Shown here: positions 40,669 to 45,183 of the stretch, in pieces
Position numbering within the stretch: position 1 is the stretch's first letter
How the letters are laid out: each line of letters starts with the position of its first letter
Assembly: GCA_002294185.1 (NCBI GenBank)
Contig: DBFD01000050.1
Location: 140,215-185,397 of the forward strand
Source: Paracoccus sp. UBA889
GTDB lineage: Bacteria > Pseudomonadota > Alphaproteobacteria > Rhodobacterales > Rhodobacteraceae
DNA: 45,183 nucleotides
Reading direction: 5' to 3'
Made by a program: the position numbers and the translations under genes
Notes under the pieces: generated by a model
What the model was told of the DNA's origin: nothing
The model's database searches: none
The model's input: the letters and a program-made list of their open reading frames with translations, nothing else

Positions 40669-41550
40669 ATGGACATCGCCATCCTGCGCACATTCGTCGC
40701 GATCATCGACGAGGGCAGCTTTGCCGCCGCGGCGCGGCGGATGTCGATCTCCAAAAGCCTGTGCAGCAAGCATGTCTCTGATCTGGAGGCGGATCTGGGC
40801 GCGCGGCTGCTGCACCGGACCACGCGATCGGTGACGCCGACCGCCGCCGGTCAGTGCTATGCCAACCGCGTCCGCGACGTTCTGGCCCGGCTCGACGAGG
40901 CCAGCGAGGCCGTGCGCGCCCTGTCGGATCATCCCGTCGGTCCGCTGAAGATCGGCTCTCCCATCGTGTATACGCTGAACGTGTTGCGGCCGCATCTGCT
41001 GCGCTTCATCGAGAGCAATCCCCATGTGCAACTGGAGGTGATGCTGGACGACGGCCGGTCCGACATCATCGCGGGCGGATTCGATGCGGTCATCCGGATC
41101 GGCCATCTTCCGGATTCCGCCCTGACCGCGCGCAAGCTTCACGAGGCCAGGATCGTGATGGTCGCGTCGCCAGGCTATGTCGCCGAACATGGCGCGCCCG
41201 AGGTTCCGGCAGATCTGACCCGGCACCGCTGCCTGCACTACTCGAACCTGCCCGGCAGCGGCACCTGGCCGCTGCAACAGGGCAAGGTCCTGATCCACCA
41301 GCGGGTCCGGATCGCCTTTGCTTCCAACAACAGCGAATTGCTGCGAATGATGGCGATCGAGGGGCGGGGAATCGCGTTGCTGCCGCTGTTCGCACTTGGC
41401 GACGAACTGGAAACCGGGGCGCTGGTGCCGCTGATGCCTGATCATGCCCTGCCCGATGTTCCCGTTTCGCTGGTCTATCCTTCGCGCCGGTTGCTGACCG
41501 CTGCGATGCGCAGCTTCCTGGATTTCACCGCGTCGCTGCGGCTGGTCTAG
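40669..41550 (+). CDS. LysR-family transcriptional regulator
   Basis: 293 residues. N-terminal HTH: MDIAILRTFVAIIDEGSFAAAARRMSISKSLCSKHVSDLEADLGARLLHRTTRSV (1-55), with the unusual Ser-Lys-Ser-Leu-Cys-Ser in place of the common SQPAVSRQI. The C-terminal periplasmic-binding-like domain (about 90-290) resembles the CrgA-type group (DAVIRIGHLPDSAL, LHYSNLPGSGTWPL). The target is not evident; no divergent partner exists, since the upstream small gene runs in the same direction and has its own terminator. It might control the phosphate transporters downstream or distant genes. Confidence 0.9.
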   Translation: MDIAILRTFVAIIDEGSFAAAARRMSISKSLCSKHVSDLEADLGARLLHRTTRSVTPTAAGQCYANRVRDVLARLDEASEAVRALSDHPVGPLKIGSPIVYTLNVLRPHLLRFIESNPHVQLEVMLDDGRSDIIAGGFDAVIRIGHLPDSALTARKLHEARIVMVASPGYVAEHGAPEVPADLTRHRCLHYSNLPGSGTWPLQQGKVLIHQRVRIAFASNNSELLRMMAIEGRGIALLPLFALGDELETGALVPLMPDHALPDVPVSLVYPSRRLLTAAMRSFLDFTASLRLV

Positions 41551-41814
41551 CGGCAAGCGCGGGTCCGGCCGTCTTCGGTCGCATGGCGCCGCGGTTCCGG
41601 CCGCTGATCCCGTGGGCACGATACCGGCGTGGTGCCGGCACGACCCGAACCGGTCCGCCGCTATCCTGCGGTCGGGATCAATCCGTCCGAAACTGCGCCA
41701 GGCCATCCGGCGTTGATTGCGTATGCCGCGCGAAACGGCGACACTTGCTGCCGGACGGGCCGTTCGCCGCGTTTCGGCGCCGACCGGCCGGTCCGAAGGA
41801 AAGGTTTCGTGCAG

Positions 41815-43443
41815 ATGGATTCGTTCATCGTCTTCTTCCGGCTTGCCGGCGCGGTCGCCTTGCTGCTGTTCGCGCTGCGGCTGGTGGGCAAGGGGATGAC
41901 CGACGCCTTCGGCGTGCGGCTGAAGATGGTGCTGGGACTGGGCACGCGCACCGGCCCGCGCGCCTTCTTCTCTGGCCTCGTCGCCACGCTGGCGCTGCAA
42001 TCCTCGACGGCGACCGCGCTGATGACCGCATCCTTCGTCGAACGCGATCTGGTGCGCGGACGCATGGCGCAGATCGCCCTTCTGGGCGCGAATGTCGGCA
42101 CCGCCCTGACTGCCTGGATCGTGGCCACGGGGATCGAGGCCCTGTCGCCGCTGCTGTTGCTGATCGGCTATGTGATGCGGCGGCAGAGATTGCCGGCCAT
42201 TTCGGGCACGGGTCTTGCACTGATCGGCGTCGGGCTGATGCTGTTGTCGCTGACGCTGCTGAACAATGCGACCTCACCGCTGCGCGATTCTCCGACGATG
42301 GGCGCCTTCCTGACGATGCTGGACGGTGCCTGGCCCGTGGCCGTGGTCATCGCGGCGGCTCTTGCGGCGGTCTGCGCCTCGTCGCTGGCGGCGATCATGC
42401 TGATCCTGACACTGGGGCTGTCGCCCGGCCTGACCGTCGCGATGGTGCTGGGGGCCAATCTGGGCGGCGCGATCCCGCCGGTACTGGCGACGCTGGCATC
42501 GCGGACAGCCGCCCGGCGCGTGACCGCCGGAAACCTTGTCGTGCGCGCCCTGGGCTGCGTGGCGATCCTGCCCTTCGCGGGTCCGGTCGGCAGGGCGCTG
42601 GAACGCCTGCCGCTGCCGCAGACCGGCCTTGCGGTCGAGGCGCATCTGCTGCTGAATATCGCCCTGGCGGCGGTGATCTGGCCGTTCAGCGGCCTGATCT
42701 GGTCCGCCGTCAGCCGTCTGCTGCCGGACAAGCCGGACGAGGACGCCGACCGCACGCGATGGCTGACCGAGGCCGCGCTGGAAACCCCGGCGCTGGCGCT
42801 GGCGGGCGCCAGCCGCGAGGCCCTGGCGATCGGCGACATTGTCCAGCGGATGCTGGTCCAGACACATAACGCCTTTTCGACCAGCGACACGGCACCGCTG
42901 GCCGAGGTCAAGGCGCTGGACGATCGCGTCGATCGCCGGCAGCAGGAGGTCAAGACCTATCTCAGCCGCCTGGGGCAAAACGCGACCGAACAAGAGCGGC
43001 GTCGATCGCTCAACATCATCGATTACGTGGTCAACCTCGAACATGTCGGCGACATCATCGACCGGAATCTCGCGGCGGAATTGCGCAAACGCTCCGGTCT
43101 TGGCCTGCGATTCTCCGATGCGGGCTACAAGGAACTGGAATCGCTGTTCCTTCTGACACTGGAAAATCTTTCTACCGCGCAGACCGTCTTCATGACCGGC
43201 GATCGCGCGCTGGCGCGGCAATTGATGGAGGTCAAGGTCGATATCCGCAACATGGAGCGGCAATCGGCGCAGCGGCATCTGATCCGCCTGCGTGAGGGCC
43301 ACGAGCAGAGCCGGCAGACCTCGTCGCTGCATCTGGACATCCTGCGCGACCTCAAGCGGATCAACGCCCATCTCGTCGCCGTGGCCCATCCGATCCTCGA
43401 CGAAGAGGGCCTGCTGATCGACAGCCGACTCAAGACCGGCTGA
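41815..43443 (+). CDS. Na+/phosphate cotransporter family protein with PhoU-like domain (NptA type)
   Basis: 542 residues. The N-terminal half has two Na/Pi-cotransporter repeats with the QSST signature (TLALQSSTATALMTASFV, about 62-79) and GANVGTALTAW, then AAVCASSLAAIMLILTLG and GANLGGAIPPVLATLAS as the second, degenerate repeat where QSS is SS. The C-terminal third (about 330-540) is a PhoU-like helical bundle (IIDYVVNLEHVGDIIDRNL). The family takes up phosphate with sodium. Start: ATG at 41815 or GTG at 41809; both share the AAGGAAAGG site. Ends 70 nt before a PiT gene, so a phosphate-uptake pair is likely. Confidence 0.9.
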   Translation: MDSFIVFFRLAGAVALLLFALRLVGKGMTDAFGVRLKMVLGLGTRTGPRAFFSGLVATLALQSSTATALMTASFVERDLVRGRMAQIALLGANVGTALTAWIVATGIEALSPLLLLIGYVMRRQRLPAISGTGLALIGVGLMLLSLTLLNNATSPLRDSPTMGAFLTMLDGAWPVAVVIAAALAAVCASSLAAIMLILTLGLSPGLTVAMVLGANLGGAIPPVLATLASRTAARRVTAGNLVVRALGCVAILPFAGPVGRALERLPLPQTGLAVEAHLLLNIALAAVIWPFSGLIWSAVSRLLPDKPDEDADRTRWLTEAALETPALALAGASREALAIGDIVQRMLVQTHNAFSTSDTAPLAEVKALDDRVDRRQQEVKTYLSRLGQNATEQERRRSLNIIDYVVNLEHVGDIIDRNLAAELRKRSGLGLRFSDAGYKELESLFLLTLENLSTAQTVFMTGDRALARQLMEVKVDIRNMERQSAQRHLIRLREGHEQSRQTSSLHLDILRDLKRINAHLVAVAHPILDEEGLLIDSRLKTG

Positions 43444-43513
43444 GGCGGTGCGACAAGCTTGATCTGGCCCGCAAAGCCCCCTAGGCAGCCCGCGACAACC
43501 GGAAAGGCACGGC

Positions 43514-44995
43514 ATGGCCGACAAGGATTTCGAAGCGCGCCACCTCGAGACACTGGACCGCGATCTGGGCCGGTTCTCGAATCTGGAACTGGCCACGGCC
43601 TATGTCGCGCGCCCGCTTGTCGGGCCCGGTATCGCGCTGGTCTTCATCATGCTGGCCGGACTGGCCGCAGCACTGTTTCTGGGCCAGTCCAGTCAGGGCC
43701 TGATCGTGGTGCTGGCGGCGGTCTTCGGCGCCTATATGGCGCTGAATATCGGGGCCAACGACGTCGCAAACAACATGGGCCCCGCGGTCGGTGCCAATGC
43801 CCTGACCATGGGCGGCGCGATCATCATCGCCGCCATTTTCGAAAGCGCCGGCGCGCTGATCGCGGGCGGCGATGTCGTTTCGACCATCGCAAAGGGCATT
43901 ATCGCCCCCGAGGTGCTGGGCGATACCACGATCTTCATCTGGGCCATGATGGCGGCGCTGCTGTCCTCGGCGCTCTGGGTGAACCTGGCCACCTGGATCG
44001 GCGCGCCGGTCTCGACCACGCATTCCGTCGTCGGCGGCGTCATGGGCGCGGGCATCGCCGCCGCCGGTTTTGCCGCCGTAAACTGGATGCTGGTCGGCAC
44101 GATTGCGGCAAGCTGGGTCATCTCGCCCTTGCTGGGCGGGCTGATCGCGGCCGCGTTCCTGTGGTTCATCGAGGCCCGGATCATCCATCAGCCCGACAAG
44201 GTTGCGGCCGCACGCCGCTGGGTGCCCGGCCTTGTCGGCATCATGGCCGGCACCTTTGCCGCCTACCTGGCGCTGAAAGGGCTGAAACATCTGTTCGACG
44301 TGTCGCTGGGTCTTTCGATCGTGATCGGGCTGGCCATCGGGATCGTGACCTGGCTGGCGATGATCCCGGTGATCGCCCGCCAGTCGCGGGGCCTCGAGAA
44401 CCGCAACAAGTCGCTGAAGGTCCTGTTCGCGATCCCGCTGGTCGTCTCGGCCGCGCTGCTCAGTTTCGCGCATGGAGCCAATGACGTGGCCAATGCCGTC
44501 GGTCCCTTGGCCGCGATCGTGCAGACCGTCGCCTCGGGCAGCGTCGGGCAGTCGTTCACCATTCCCATCTGGGTCATGCTGATCGGCGCCTTCGGAATCA
44601 GCTTCGGGCTGTTCCTGTTCGGCCCCAAACTGATCCGCATGGTGGGCAGCGAGATCACCAGGCTGAATCCGATGCGGGCCTATTGCGTGGCGCTGTCGGC
44701 CGCGATTACCGTCATCATCGCCAGCTGGCTGGGTCTGCCGGTCAGTTCGACCCATATCGCGGTGGGCGCGGTCTTCGGCGTGGGCTTCTTTCGCGAATGG
44801 GATGCGGAACGCCGCGCCCGGATCGCACGGCTGGCAGTGGACGCGCCGCTGGTCAACCCCGAGGAACGGCGTCGTCGCAAGCTGGTTCGCCGGGCGCATG
44901 TTCTGACCATCGGTGCCGCCTGGGTGGTGACGGTTCCCGCCGCGGCCCTGCTGTCGGCGATCATCTTCTACGTGATGCGCACCATCAACGGCTGA
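43514..44995 (+). CDS. Inorganic phosphate transporter, PiT family
   Basis: 493 residues. The two PiT signature repeats are complete: GANDVANNMGPAVG with GAPVSTTHSVVGGVMG in the first half, and HGANDVANAVGPLAA with GLPVSSTHIAVGAVFG in the second. About ten to twelve membrane helices are predicted. It is a low-affinity proton- or sodium-coupled phosphate (metal-phosphate) importer. The N-terminus carries a 35-residue hydrophilic extension, common in alphaproteobacterial PiT proteins. Ribosome binding site GGAAAGG precedes the ATG. Confidence 0.93.
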   Translation: MADKDFEARHLETLDRDLGRFSNLELATAYVARPLVGPGIALVFIMLAGLAAALFLGQSSQGLIVVLAAVFGAYMALNIGANDVANNMGPAVGANALTMGGAIIIAAIFESAGALIAGGDVVSTIAKGIIAPEVLGDTTIFIWAMMAALLSSALWVNLATWIGAPVSTTHSVVGGVMGAGIAAAGFAAVNWMLVGTIAASWVISPLLGGLIAAAFLWFIEARIIHQPDKVAAARRWVPGLVGIMAGTFAAYLALKGLKHLFDVSLGLSIVIGLAIGIVTWLAMIPVIARQSRGLENRNKSLKVLFAIPLVVSAALLSFAHGANDVANAVGPLAAIVQTVASGSVGQSFTIPIWVMLIGAFGISFGLFLFGPKLIRMVGSEITRLNPMRAYCVALSAAITVIIASWLGLPVSSTHIAVGAVFGVGFFREWDAERRARIARLAVDAPLVNPEERRRRKLVRRAHVLTIGAAWVVTVPAAALLSAIIFYVMRTING

Positions 44996-45046
44996 TATGT
45001 TGGCGGTGCCCGCGACATTCTTCGCGGTCGCCGCCGAAACCGATCA

Positions 45047-45071
45047 GCGCCCGCGTCATGTCCGCGGGCGC
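45047..45071. terminator. Hairpin after the PiT gene, between convergent genes
   Basis: A perfect 9-bp stem (GCGCCCGCG / CGCGGGCGC) with a 7-nt loop, 52 nt after the PiT stop. No long T-run follows on either strand. It may serve the convergent gene that ends at 45132 as well. Confidence 0.45.
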
Positions 45072-45131
45072 CGAAATTGCCGAAGGCCGGAAAAGGTCGC
45101 TGATGCGTTTTCCCGTGCGTGATCCGGAACC

Positions 45132-45182
45132 CTAGTTGGATTTCTGATCCGTCGCGCCGCCATTCATGCCGTCGCCCATCAT
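45132..45182 (-). CDS. Possible C-terminus of a minus-strand gene at the window edge
   Basis: Read on the minus strand, the window edge is open and gives MMGDGMNGGATDQKSN then TAG (45134-45132). The 16 residues are hydrophilic and Gly/Met-rich. Too little is visible to name a family or to exclude a chance frame. Confidence 0.3.
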   Translation of the reverse strand: MMGDGMNGGATDQKSN

Positions 45183-45183
45183 G

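Noticed and set aside
41715-41790. Imperfect inverted repeat upstream of the Na+/phosphate cotransporter gene
   Set aside because: The arms around GCGAAACGGCG and CGCCGCGTTTCG contain mismatches and a long spacer. In GC-rich DNA this can arise by chance and no regulator is linked to it.
39970-42000. In-frame open extension of the nuclease reading frame up to 42000 on the minus strand
   Set aside because: It runs antisense through the small exported protein and LysR genes, is rich in Arg/Gln low-complexity sequence, and the ATG at 39969 has a good ribosome binding site.

Overview
The window is high-GC chromosomal DNA with dense operons, ATGA/GTGA start-stop overlaps and many periplasmic-binding-protein transporters (two TRAP, one ABC). 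Gene content (CueR-type copper control, TRAP/CoA-transferase loci, BhcA/SgaA-like class V aminotransferase, NucH-type nuclease) suggests an alphaproteobacterium of the Rhodobacterales, perhaps Paracoccus-like. That placement is inference from gene families. No rRNA, tRNA, CRISPR array, insertion sequence or phage gene was seen.

Layout. 1-1.1 kb: end of a copper P-type ATPase, cueR and a small ion channel. 1.1-6.5 kb (+): a long leader, then a TRAP importer, a family III CoA-transferase and a crotonase-fold protein. 6.6-12 kb (-): a YnjB-type ABC importer with a nucleoside-hydrolase-like enzyme. 12-19.1 kb (-): ketose 3-epimerase, DhaL, DhaK, LacD-type aldolase, aldehyde dehydrogenase, a GntR/UTRA regulator and a FucI/AraA-fold isomerase. 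19.1-23.5 kb (-): acyl-CoA synthetase, DUF35 protein, SCP2-thiolase-like protein and an MFS transporter. 23.8-30.5 kb (-): a second TRAP importer, a TIM-barrel isomerase/epimerase, a fused DhaK-DhaL kinase and a PdxA2-type dehydrogenase, divergent from an FCD-type GntR gene. 31.5-36.3 kb: a second FCD-type GntR gene, a large FAD/Fe-S 2-hydroxyacid dehydrogenase and a divergent glyoxylate-type aminotransferase. 36.5-45.2 kb: a large secreted nuclease, a small exported protein, a LysR regulator and two phosphate transporters.

The most interesting signal is in 6.6-23.5 kb. Three operons each carry a near-identical palindrome (core AATTTGTA-N2-TACAAATT) inside the promoter, 13-38 nt upstream of the first start codon. 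The only UTRA-type GntR gene in the window lies inside the middle operon. The three operons therefore look like one locally controlled regulon that encodes import, N-glycoside cleavage, aldose-ketose isomerisation, C3 epimerisation, ketose phosphorylation by a DhaKL kinase, cleavage by a LacD aldolase, oxidation of the aldehyde and CoA activation of an acid followed by a lyase step. I do not recognise this combination as a named pathway. The substrate cannot be read from sequence.

A second link is an 18-bp promoter/operator word (17 of 18 identical) found upstream of the first TRAP operon and in the divergent dehydrogenase/aminotransferase promoter, 33.7 kb apart. It suggests that the FCD-type regulator next to the latter also controls the former.
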